Positions 1 through 6,598 of a stretch of DNA of 64,000 nucleotides are shown in pieces; position 1 is the stretch's first letter, and the number at the start of each line of letters is the position of its first letter. Made by a program: the position numbers and the translations under genes. The stretch spans positions 62,001 through 126,000 of the forward strand of contig NZ_JAJTTF010000003.1 of assembly GCF_021341785.1 (NCBI RefSeq), written 5' to 3'. This DNA comes from Microbacterium sp. Au-Mic1 (GTDB lineage Bacteria; Actinomycetota; Actinomycetes; Actinomycetales; Microbacteriaceae). The notes under the pieces are model-generated. The model was not told where the DNA came from, did no database searches, and saw only the letters and a list, made by a program, of their open reading frames with translations.

Positions 1-1
1 C

Positions 2-295
2 CATCTCACGTTCGCGCTCGCGCATCGCGACATCATCCGCGTGCAGGATCGCGAGCTGGGCACTCTCCCCAAGGCGCCCAATCGCCAAGTGCGCAAGCTG
101 CAGCGGCAGTATCTGGATCTCTGGGCCGGGGTCGTCGGACGGCTGCGCCCGGAGATCGCGCCGGCCGACCTCCAGGTGGCGATGCACGCGGTGTTCGGGC
201 TGCTGAACTCGACGGCGCACAGCACGGAGAAGCTCGTCTCGGCCGATGAGCGCGGAATACTCTCCGGTGCCGCTCGGCGGGTGCTGATCGGCTGA
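2..295 (+). CDS. TetR/AcrR family regulator, C-terminal part (5' end outside window)
   Basis: The reading frame is open from base 2 to the TGA at 293-295, so about 97 residues of the C-terminus are present and the DNA-binding N-terminus lies outside the window. What is visible is all-helical: a basic stretch (NRQVRKLQRQYLDLW) leads into an amphipathic helix and the ending HAVFGLLNSTAHS, a pattern common in the ligand-binding half of actinobacterial TetR regulators of lipid or acyl-CoA genes. It converges on mgtC and is not part of the magnesium cluster. The assignment to TetR rests on the C-terminal helix pattern only, so the target is unknown. Confidence 0.6.
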   Translation, partial: HLTFALAHRDIIRVQDRELGTLPKAPNRQVRKLQRQYLDLWAGVVGRLRPEIAPADLQVAMHAVFGLLNSTAHSTEKLVSADERGILSGAARRVLIG

Positions 296-309
296 GCGGC
301 ACCGGAGAG
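260..309. terminator. 16-bp perfect inverted repeat across the TetR stop codon
   Basis: The arms at 260-275 and 294-309 are exact reverse complements (core CTCCGGTGCCGCTC) around an 18-base loop. The left arm lies inside the TetR coding sequence and the stop codon sits at the start of the right arm. It lies between two convergent genes, so it can act as a bidirectional terminator even without an obvious U tract. Confidence 0.6.
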
Positions 310-316
310 GACCCGC

Positions 317-1033
317 TCAGTCCACGGGGCTGAGATCCTGGGCGGTCCACCGGACGCCGAGCACCTCGGGGGTGCGGATGACGTCCGCGATCGCGAGCTC
401 GATCTGGTGGTCGTCGCGCTCGGGGCTGATCGCGATCGCCGTGATCACCACGATCTCGTCGGGCAGGTCGGCGGCGGCGACGGATTGCACCGTGAGCTCG
501 GGGCGGTGCACGGCGTCGAACACGACCGCGCGCACATCGACCTCGTGCTCCCGCGCGCAGCGCACCTCGAAGGTGTACTCGACCTCGGTGTTCTTCTCCC
601 GGCCTGCCGTGCCCCCGCGCCGGTCGAGCACTCGCCCGACCGGGCGCAGCAGCACGTTCGCCAGGATCACGGCCGCCGTGCCTGCCGCGCCGATCCAGAC
701 AAGGCCGCCTCCGGCGAGGGCGCCCACCGCGGCCGAGGCCCAGAGGGTGGCCGCGGTGTTGAGACCGGAGATCGACGCGCCTTGTTTCATGATCACACCG
801 GCTCCGAGGAAGCCGATGCCCGAGACGATCTGCGCGGCGACGCGGGTGGGGTCGGCGTCGGGGCCATGGAAGCTGAAGGCGCCCATGATCACGAACAGGG
901 CCGAGCCGAGGCTCACGAGGGCGTTCGTGCGCAGGCCCGCGGTGCGTGCGCGCCACTGCCGCTCGAACCCGATGAGCGCGCCGAAGGCGAGACCTGCGCT
1001 CAGGCGGAGGGCGATGTCGAGGGTGTCGATCAT
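317..1033 (-). CDS. mgtC: MgtC/SapB family membrane protein
   Basis: This 238-residue protein has the MgtC N-terminal membrane bundle: GFERQWRARTAGLRTNALVS at about residues 22-41, then IGFLGAGVIMK near 73-83, followed by more hydrophobic helices to about residue 130 and a soluble C-terminal domain of about 100 residues. In studied bacteria MgtC binds and restrains the F1Fo ATP synthase and helps survival at low Mg2+. It lies 87 bases downstream of mgtA on the same strand, the classic mgtCA-type association though in the order mgtA-mgtC. The start has an AGGAGA ribosome site. A strong hairpin in the gap probably sets its dose relative to mgtA. Confidence 0.9.
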   Translation of the reverse strand: MIDTLDIALRLSAGLAFGALIGFERQWRARTAGLRTNALVSLGSALFVIMGAFSFHGPDADPTRVAAQIVSGIGFLGAGVIMKQGASISGLNTAATLWASAAVGALAGGGLVWIGAAGTAAVILANVLLRPVGRVLDRRGGTAGREKNTEVEYTFEVRCAREHEVDVRAVVFDAVHRPELTVQSVAAADLPDEIVVITAIAISPERDDHQIELAIADVIRTPEVLGVRWTAQDLSPVD

Positions 1034-1053
1034 GGGAATCTCCTGGCGTGCGG

Positions 1054-1091
1054 GGCCCTCCGGACGATCCGCGGCGGATCGCCGGAGGGCC
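1054..1091 (-). terminator. mgtA-mgtC intergenic hairpin
   Basis: GGCCCTCCGG at 1054-1063 pairs with CCGGAGGGCC at 1082-1091, and inside it CGATCCGC at 1065-1072 pairs with GCGGATCG at 1074-1081, leaving one bulged A and a tight loop. The stem is about 18 bp. It lies between two genes of one operon, so it is either an attenuator or an mRNA-stabilising end for the mgtA transcript. Confidence 0.55.
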
Positions 1092-1120
1092 GGCGAGGCG
1101 AGCGCGACCGCGCTCGGGAA

Positions 1121-3850
1121 TCAGATCCAGGCGCCGAAACGCCGGATGAAGGCCTTCTTGGCCACGTGGACGACGAGGCAGTAGACCGCGAGCGTCAGCA
1201 CCAGCCAGGGGAAGTAGGTCCAGGGCAGCGAGACCAGGCCGAGCACGTGGCCCCAGCCCGTGAACGGCAGCACGAGGCCGAACACGCAGACGGCGCCGGT
1301 CGCGAGCAGCACGGGAAGGCCCGCGCGGGACTGCACGAACGGGAGCCGCTTGGTGCGCAGCAGGTGCACGATCAGGGTCTGCGAGATGATCGACTCGATG
1401 AACCAGCCGGACTGGAACAGCGCGGCGTGCGCGGGGCTGTTCGCCTGGAAGACGAACCACATCAGCAGGTAGGTGGTGATGTCGAAGATCGACGAGGTCG
1501 GTCCGATGAGGATCATGAACCGGGACAGCGTCTTCGTCTCCCACTTGCGCGGCTGCTCGATGTCGCCCTCGTCGACCCTGTCCCAGGGCAGCGTCAGCAT
1601 GGACAGGTCGTAGGCGAGGTTCTGCACCAGCACGACGAGCGGGATCATCGGCAGGAACGGCAGCATCGCGCTGGCCACGAGCACCGAGAACATGTTGCCG
1701 AAGTTCGAGGACGCGGTCATCTTGATGTACTTCATCGTGTTGACGAAGGTCCGCCGTCCCTCGACGACGCCGCCGCCGAGCACGTTCAGATCCTTCTCCA
1801 GCAGGATGATGTCGGCCGACTCCTTCGCGATGTCGACGGCGGTGTCCACCGAGATGCCGACATCCGCGGTGCGGAGGGCGGGAGCGTCGTTGATGCCGTC
1901 GCCCATGAAACCGACGGTGTGCCCGTGCTCGCGCATCGCCTCGACGATGCGCGCCTTCTGCGCGGGGTTCGTCTTTGCGAACACCGCGGTCTCGTCGGCG
2001 AGCTCGCCGAGCTCGCGCAGCGACAGGTCATCGATCTCGGGGCCGAGCACGATCCGTCCCGGATCCATTCCGATCTCGCGGCAGACGGTGGCTGCAACCA
2101 GCGGGTTGTCCCCGGTGATGACCTTCACCTCGACGCCGCGGTGACGCAGGTTCGCGATCGCCGCGCCCGCCGTCGCCTTGGGCGGATCCAGGAAGCTGAG
2201 GAAGCCCACGAGCGTCATGTCGTGCTCGTCCTCGGCGGAGTAGTCCGGGAACCGGCCCTTCTCATCCGGCGCGATCGAGCGCACGGCGACGGCGAGCACC
2301 CGCATCCCGAGCTCGTTCTGGGCGGCGACGAGGTCGTCCAGCTCGATCCGGCGCGCGGCGGTCAGCTCGGTCTCCTCGCCGTCCCGCAGCTCGTTGGTGC
2401 AGCGGTCGAGCAGTTCCTCGGCGGCGCCCTTCGTGATGATCGTCTGGGCGAAGCCGTCGCTGACCACGACGGACATCCGGCGCCGCATGAAGTCGAACGG
2501 CATCTCGTCGACGAGGGAGAAGTCGCGGCGCACCTCGTCGAGCATCCCCGGCCCCGCCGCGGCGAGGACCGCGCCGTCCAGCAGGTTGCGCAGCCCGGTC
2601 TGGAAGTGCGCGTTCGCGGCCGCATACCGCAGCGTGCTCTCGGAGCGGGTGCCCGAGGTGTCCAGGTGCTGCTCGAGCACGATGCGGTCCTCGGTCAGCG
2701 TCCCGGTCTTGTCGGTCGCGAGCACGTCCATCGCGCCGAGGTTCTGGATGCTGTTGAGGCGCTTCACGATGACCTTGCGTCGTGCCATGAACTTCGCGCC
2801 CTTGGCGAGGTTCGCGGTCACGACGAGCGGCAGCATCTCGGGGGTCAGGCCGACCGCGGTCGTCACCCCGAAGAGGAAGGCGCTGGTCCAGTCCTTGGTG
2901 AGGCCGTTCACGATGAACACGACCGGCACCATGACGAACATGAACTTGATCAGGGTGAAGGTGACCCTCTTGATGCCCTGGTCGAAGGCGGTCTCCGGGC
3001 GTGCGCCGACGATCGCGGAGGACATGCTGCCGAAGTAGCTGAGCCTTCCGGTGCCGATGACGACGGCCGTGCCGGATCCGGACACGACCGACGTGCCCAT
3101 GAAGCCGAGGTTGGCGGCATCGACGATCGACGCCGCGGTCGCGGTCTTGTCGGCCTCGAAGGTCTTCTCCGCAGGCATCGCCTCGCCGGTGAGCATCGAC
3201 TGGTTGATCTGCAGGTCCTTCGTGCGCAGGAACCGCACGTCGGCGGGGATCATGTCGCCCGCCGCGAGCTGCACGATGTCGCCGCGCACGATCTGCTCGA
3301 TCGGCAGCTCGCCGGTGACGGGGCGGCCGTCGACGCGGCGGGTGATGGCAGCGGTCGTGCGGACCATCGCCTTGAGCTGCTCGGCGGCGCGCGAGGAGCG
3401 GTACTCCTGCCAGAAGCGCAGCAGGACGCTGACCAGCACCATCGCGCCGATCGTGCTCACGCCGGTGAAGTCGGGACCATCCAGGGGGTCGGCGAAGATC
3501 ACGTCCGTGCAGAGCATGACCCCGGCGAGGAACATCAGGATGAGGATGAACGGGTTCAGGAACGTCTTGAGCAGCTGCACGACCGCCGGGGCCGGCTTGT
3601 CGTGCCGCACCTCGTTGGTGCCGTAGCGTGCGCGGCGCTCCTCGACCGCGCGCTCGTCGATGCCGTCGATGTCGCTGGAGAAGGCGCGCAGCGTGATCTT
3701 GGCGGGCTGGGTCGCGGAGTCCACGAGGATGCGCTGCTGTGCTGTGCTGAGGGTCGCGGTGGCTTCGCCGCGCTTCTTCGTCGCGGGGCGCGGCGCGCGG
3801 GTGGGGTCGGGAAGGGTGAGCACCTGGTCGTTGACGCGGAATGCGCGCAT
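1121..3850 (-). CDS. mgtA: Magnesium-translocating P-type ATPase MgtA
   Basis: This 909-residue type IIIB P-type ATPase drives Mg2+ import across the cytoplasmic membrane. All catalytic motifs are present: LTGEAMPAEK in the actuator domain, GLTPEMLPLVV in TM4 with the type-III proline arrangement, the phosphorylation motif DKTGTLT with Asp380, ITGDNP, and GDGINDAPALR in the P domain, then six C-terminal membrane helices. Length matches Salmonella MgtA/MgtB (about 900). The N-terminal 70 residues are basic, as in MgtA. The ATG at 3850 lacks a good Shine-Dalgarno sequence, which fits translation or transcription being governed by the leader ORF 50 bases upstream. mgtC follows it. The promoter and an ArsR-type operator lie near 4160-4195. 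Confidence 0.95.
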   Translation of the reverse strand: MRAFRVNDQVLTLPDPTRAPRPATKKRGEATATLSTAQQRILVDSATQPAKITLRAFSSDIDGIDERAVEERRARYGTNEVRHDKPAPAVVQLLKTFLNPFILILMFLAGVMLCTDVIFADPLDGPDFTGVSTIGAMVLVSVLLRFWQEYRSSRAAEQLKAMVRTTAAITRRVDGRPVTGELPIEQIVRGDIVQLAAGDMIPADVRFLRTKDLQINQSMLTGEAMPAEKTFEADKTATAASIVDAANLGFMGTSVVSGSGTAVVIGTGRLSYFGSMSSAIVGARPETAFDQGIKRVTFTLIKFMFVMVPVVFIVNGLTKDWTSAFLFGVTTAVGLTPEMLPLVVTANLAKGAKFMARRKVIVKRLNSIQNLGAMDVLATDKTGTLTEDRIVLEQHLDTSGTRSESTLRYAAANAHFQTGLRNLLDGAVLAAAGPGMLDEVRRDFSLVDEMPFDFMRRRMSVVVSDGFAQTIITKGAAEELLDRCTNELRDGEETELTAARRIELDDLVAAQNELGMRVLAVAVRSIAPDEKGRFPDYSAEDEHDMTLVGFLSFLDPPKATAGAAIANLRHRGVEVKVITGDNPLVAATVCREIGMDPGRIVLGPEIDDLSLRELGELADETAVFAKTNPAQKARIVEAMREHGHTVGFMGDGINDAPALRTADVGISVDTAVDIAKESADIILLEKDLNVLGGGVVEGRRTFVNTMKYIKMTASSNFGNMFSVLVASAMLPFLPMIPLVVLVQNLAYDLSMLTLPWDRVDEGDIEQPRKWETKTLSRFMILIGPTSSIFDITTYLLMWFVFQANSPAHAALFQSGWFIESIISQTLIVHLLRTKRLPFVQSRAGLPVLLATGAVCVFGLVLPFTGWGHVLGLVSLPWTYFPWLVLTLAVYCLVVHVAKKAFIRRFGAWI

Positions 3851-3900
3851 GGTCTGCCTAACGGTGAGGGCGCGACGGAGGACGCCGGCTCACTCGCAGG

Positions 3901-4032
3901 TCAGCGGGGAGGGCGGATCGTCGCGAAGAACGGGAGGGCTTCGGAGGATCCCGGCACGACGTCTCCGACGAGGCTTCGCCGTCGGAGGACCGTCCCGCCG
4001 GGGCGGGTCAATCGACTGTCGCTGTCAGGCAC
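3901..4032 (-). CDS. Short leader ORF upstream of mgtA, MgtL-like candidate
   Basis: A 43-codon ORF begins with GTG at 4032 behind a perfect AAGGAGGTGA ribosome site (minus strand, bases 4047-4038, 5-base spacing), much better than that of mgtA itself. The peptide starts M-P-D-S-D-S-R and ends F-F-A-T-I-R-P-P-R. Salmonella MgtL also opens with alternating acidic and proline codons, which destabilise the ribosome at low Mg2+ and raise mgtA expression; the resemblance is in composition and position, not in alignable sequence. An 8-bp stem (3963-3970 with 3980-3987) lies inside the ORF, so ribosome position could control folding. The stop is 50 bases before mgtA. Function is inferred. Confidence 0.6.
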   Translation of the reverse strand: MPDSDSRLTRPGGTVLRRRSLVGDVVPGSSEALPFFATIRPPR

Positions 4033-4159
4033 GGCGGTCACCTCCTTCGGGTCGGATCCTGGTCTCGCACGCTCATGCGGCGGGCGACCTGCCGCGGGAG
4101 TGCGGACGGTCGCGCTGTTCGGCGCGCCCCGCAGAGGCACGGGTCATCGCGTCAGGACG

Positions 4160-4195
4160 ACGGTATCAACATTCAATTGGTTGCGCAAATGAATG
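4160..4195 (-). promoter_or_regulatory. Promoter of leader-mgtA-mgtC with ArsR-type operator A
   Basis: On the minus strand TTGCGC (4188-4183) and TACCGT (4165-4160) are separated by 17 bases. The -35 element lies inside a 26-bp imperfect palindrome at 4170-4195 of the form CATTCA-N-TTG-N6-CAA-N-TGAATG. Operator B near arsR is identical at 23 of 26 positions in the same orientation relative to its own promoter. This is the expected location for repression by the adjacent ArsR protein. Confidence 0.65.
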
Positions 4196-4223
4196 AGGAA
4201 ATTGAGAAGAGAGCAACCGATCC

Positions 4224-4613
4224 TCAGGCGTGCTGGAAGCGGGGCCGGCGGGGCGGGCGGCGCTCGTCGGACTCCAGTGCGAGCGTGCCATCGGGGGCGA
4301 TGTGCTCGAAGACGGTCTCGACGAGGGTCACGATGTGCGGGTCGTCGACGCGGTAGAGCTGTCGCCGGCCTTCGCGCCGGGCCGAGACCACGCCGGCGGC
4401 GCGCAGTTTGGCGAGCTGCTGGCTCGTGGCGGGGATGGTGGCGCCCGTGCGCTCGGAGAGGGACGTCACGTCGCTCTCGCCCGCGGCGAGCAGCCAGACG
4501 ATGTGCAGGCGTCCGGGGACGGAGAGCAGATCGAAGGTGCCGGCGGCCGCGCCGAGGCGCTCCGGCGTGGCGATGATCCGGTCCGGCTCGTTCACGAGTG
4601 ACTCACCATCCAT
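4224..4613 (-). CDS. ArsR/SmtB family metal-sensing repressor with an alpha-5 type site
   Basis: This 129-residue winged-helix protein has the ArsR fold: a recognition helix near ATIPATSQQLAKLRAAGVV (58-76) and a wing at EGRRQLYRV (81-89). It has no cysteine, so it is not an ArsR/CadC alpha-3 thiolate sensor. It does carry Asp91-Pro-His93, then ten residues, then His104, with Asp108 close by, which is the spacing of the alpha-5 site of SmtB, CzrA and NmtR (Zn, Co, Ni sensors), except that the fourth ligand is not His at 107. It lies between two matched operators. GTG at codon 7 (4595) behind GGTGAG is an alternative start that would place operator B wholly upstream. The metal sensed cannot be read from sequence. 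Confidence 0.85.
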   Translation of the reverse strand: MDGESLVNEPDRIIATPERLGAAAGTFDLLSVPGRLHIVWLLAAGESDVTSLSERTGATIPATSQQLAKLRAAGVVSARREGRRQLYRVDDPHIVTLVETVFEHIAPDGTLALESDERRPPRRPRFQHA

Positions 4614-4646
4614 TCATTTGCGCAAGCAGTTGAGTGAGACTATCGT
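4611..4646 (+). promoter_or_regulatory. Operator B and promoter for the ABC transporter operon
   Basis: TTGCGC at 4618-4623 and TATCGT at 4641-4646 are spaced by 17 bases and point at the His/Pro leader and ABC genes. The 26-bp operator (4611-4636) covers the -35 box and also overlaps the first codon of arsR on the other strand. The -10 region read on the minus strand also contains TACGAT, a possible -10 for arsR, so one protein bound here could repress both directions. Confidence 0.6.
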
Positions 4647-4697
4647 ACGACATGGCCCGGCATCGGGCACGAGCGCACAGCGGAGGAGGTGATGACG

Positions 4698-4787
4698 ATG
4701 AGTCATCCTGACCATCGATCCCACCCGTCCCTCCCGCTCGCGCTCCTCGGCCCGGTTCTGCTCTGTCATCCGGCAGCTTCCCGCTGA
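4698..4787 (+). CDS. His/Pro-rich 29-residue leader ORF before the ABC operon
   Basis: A small ORF starts at ATG 4698 eight bases after GGAGG (an in-frame ATG at 4692 is too close to the site). The peptide begins M-S-H-P-D-H-R-S-H-P-S-L-P and contains four histidines, five prolines and one cysteine in 29 residues. It stops 33 bases before the permease start and lies on the transcript predicted from the promoter at 4618-4646. Such an ORF could be a translational or metal-sensing leader, or simply a small metal-binding peptide. It resembles the mgtA leader in position and strong ribosome site, not in sequence. Confidence 0.5.
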   Translation: MSHPDHRSHPSLPLALLGPVLLCHPAASR

Positions 4788-4820
4788 TCCGCCGGCTGCG
4801 CTCTCCCTATGGAGCCCGCC

Positions 4821-6566
4821 ATGACGACTCTCCGTCCCTTCGCCGGACACACGTCCGTCGGCGCACGGTCGCGCACCCGCCTCGCGGCCGACGCGATCGT
4901 GCTCGTCGGGTTCGCGGTGCTGCTGTTCCTGCTCATCCGCCTCGCGGAGGGGGTCGGCGCGCCGTTCAACCCGTCGAACGCGGCGTCCAGCGTCTCGACC
5001 GATCCGACGAACCTGCCGTACTACGCGGCGCGGTCACTGCTGCGGATGTTCGTCGCGCTGCTCGCGTCCCTGCTGTTCACCTTCGTGTATGCGACCGCGG
5101 CGGCGCGCTCCCGGCGGGCGGAGAAGATCCTCATCCCTCTGCTCGACATCCTGCAGTCGGTGCCCGTGCTCGCCTTCCTCTCGGTGACGCTGTCGATCTG
5201 GCTCGTGCTCTTCCCCGGGTCGATGCTGGGGCTGGAGTGCGCCTCGGTCTTCGCGATCTTCACGAGCCAGGCCTGGAACATGACGTTCGCTTTCTACAGC
5301 TCCCTGACCACTCAGCCCCGCGAGCTGGACGAGGCCGCACGCCTGCTGCGGCTCACGAAGTGGCAGCGCTTCTGGAAGCTGGACGTCCCGAGCGGGATGA
5401 TCCCGCTGGTCTGGAACGGGATGATGAGCTTCGGCGGAGGCTGGTTCTTCCTCGTCGCGTCCGAGGTGATCTCGGTCAACAACCACACCTACGCGCTGCC
5501 GGGGATCGGGTCCTATGTCGCGGCGGCGACCGCTCAGCAGAACATCCCGGCGATCCTCCTGGCGATCGGCGTCATGGTGCTCATGGTGATCGGCGTGAAC
5601 ACCCTGTTCTGGCGGCCGCTGACCGCCTGGGCCGAGAAGTTCCGCATCGGCGACACGTCGGCTGCGGTCGTGCAGCGCAGCATCACGCTCAACGTGCTGC
5701 GGCACTCCGGGCTCTCCCGCTACCTGGGCGTCGCGCTCCGCCCCGTAGGGCGGGGGCTCGACGCCGTCACCCGCCCGTTCGGGCTCGCCGATCGGCCCCT
5801 GCTCGTGAACGAGCGCCGGCGCCGCACCGGCGACGTCGTGTTCGCCGTCGTCGTCGGCGCCCTCGTGCTGTGGGGCGTCGTGGAGATGCTGCTCTACATC
5901 CAGGGCGCGGTGGGCCTTGTCGAGTTCGGCAAGGCGCTGCTGCTCGGCTTCGTCACGTTCGCGCGCGTCGTCGTGCTGATCGTCGTCGCCACGCTCATCT
6001 GGGTGCCGATCGGGGTCTGGATCGGCATGAATCCCCGCGTCACCCGCTTCGCACAGCCCGTCGTGCAGGTGCTCGCGAGCTTCCCCGCCAACTTCCTCTT
6101 CCCGTTCATCACGCTCCTGCTCATCAAGACCGGCGTCAGCCTCGACGTCGGCGGCATCCTCCTGATGGCGCTCGGCGCGCAGTGGTACATCCTGTTCAAC
6201 GTCATCGCGGGAGCCTCGGCGATCCCGGCGGACCTCCGGGAGGCGTCGGTGAATCTCGGAGTGAGCCGCTGGCTGCGATGGAAGAGGATGATCCTGCCCG
6301 CCGTGTTCGCCTCCTGGGTGACGGGTGGGATCACCGCGGCCGGCGGCGCCTGGAATGCCTCGATCGTCTCCGAGGTGGTCAGCTACGGGCACACCACCCT
6401 CACGGCGACCGGCCTCGGCGCCTACATCGCGAACGCGACCACGGCGGGCGACTTCGCCCGCACGTTCGTCGGCGTGATCGTCATGACGCTGTTCGTCGTG
6501 GGCATCAACCGCCTGTTCTGGCGTCGGCTCTACCGCCTCGCTGAGACCCGATTCTCCCTGACCTGA
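4821..6566 (+). CDS. ABC transporter permease, two fused NitT/TauT-like halves
   Basis: A 581-residue membrane protein with two tandem importer-type permease domains. Each half carries its own EAA loop that contacts the ATPase: ELDEAARLLRLTKWQ in the first half and DLREASVNLGVSRW in the second. I chose ATG 4821 because GGAG at 4811-4814 is six bases upstream; the ATG at 4809 overlaps that site and would add four residues. It is followed after 32 bases by its ATPase gene. No solute-binding protein is encoded nearby, unusual for an importer of this fold. Shared control with mgtA suggests a divalent-cation role, but the substrate is not known from sequence. Confidence 0.85.
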   Translation: MTTLRPFAGHTSVGARSRTRLAADAIVLVGFAVLLFLLIRLAEGVGAPFNPSNAASSVSTDPTNLPYYAARSLLRMFVALLASLLFTFVYATAAARSRRAEKILIPLLDILQSVPVLAFLSVTLSIWLVLFPGSMLGLECASVFAIFTSQAWNMTFAFYSSLTTQPRELDEAARLLRLTKWQRFWKLDVPSGMIPLVWNGMMSFGGGWFFLVASEVISVNNHTYALPGIGSYVAAATAQQNIPAILLAIGVMVLMVIGVNTLFWRPLTAWAEKFRIGDTSAAVVQRSITLNVLRHSGLSRYLGVALRPVGRGLDAVTRPFGLADRPLLVNERRRRTGDVVFAVVVGALVLWGVVEMLLYIQGAVGLVEFGKALLLGFVTFARVVVLIVVATLIWVPIGVWIGMNPRVTRFAQPVVQVLASFPANFLFPFITLLLIKTGVSLDVGGILLMALGAQWYILFNVIAGASAIPADLREASVNLGVSRWLRWKRMILPAVFASWVTGGITAAGGAWNASIVSEVVSYGHTTLTATGLGAYIANATTAGDFARTFVGVIVMTLFVVGINRLFWRRLYRLAETRFSLT

Positions 6567-6598
6567 CGCTGTCCCCGACTCCCGGAGGAGGTGCCCCC

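Noticed and set aside
3851..4160. M-box (Mg2+) riboswitch before mgtA
   Set aside because: I could not find the conserved M-box core; the leader ORF with a strong ribosome site explains the region better.
407..4192. A 1261-codon plus-strand open frame across mgtC/mgtA
   Set aside because: It is antisense to two clear genes, has a His/Arg/Glu-rich composition typical of the opposite frame in GC-rich DNA, and no domain is recognisable.
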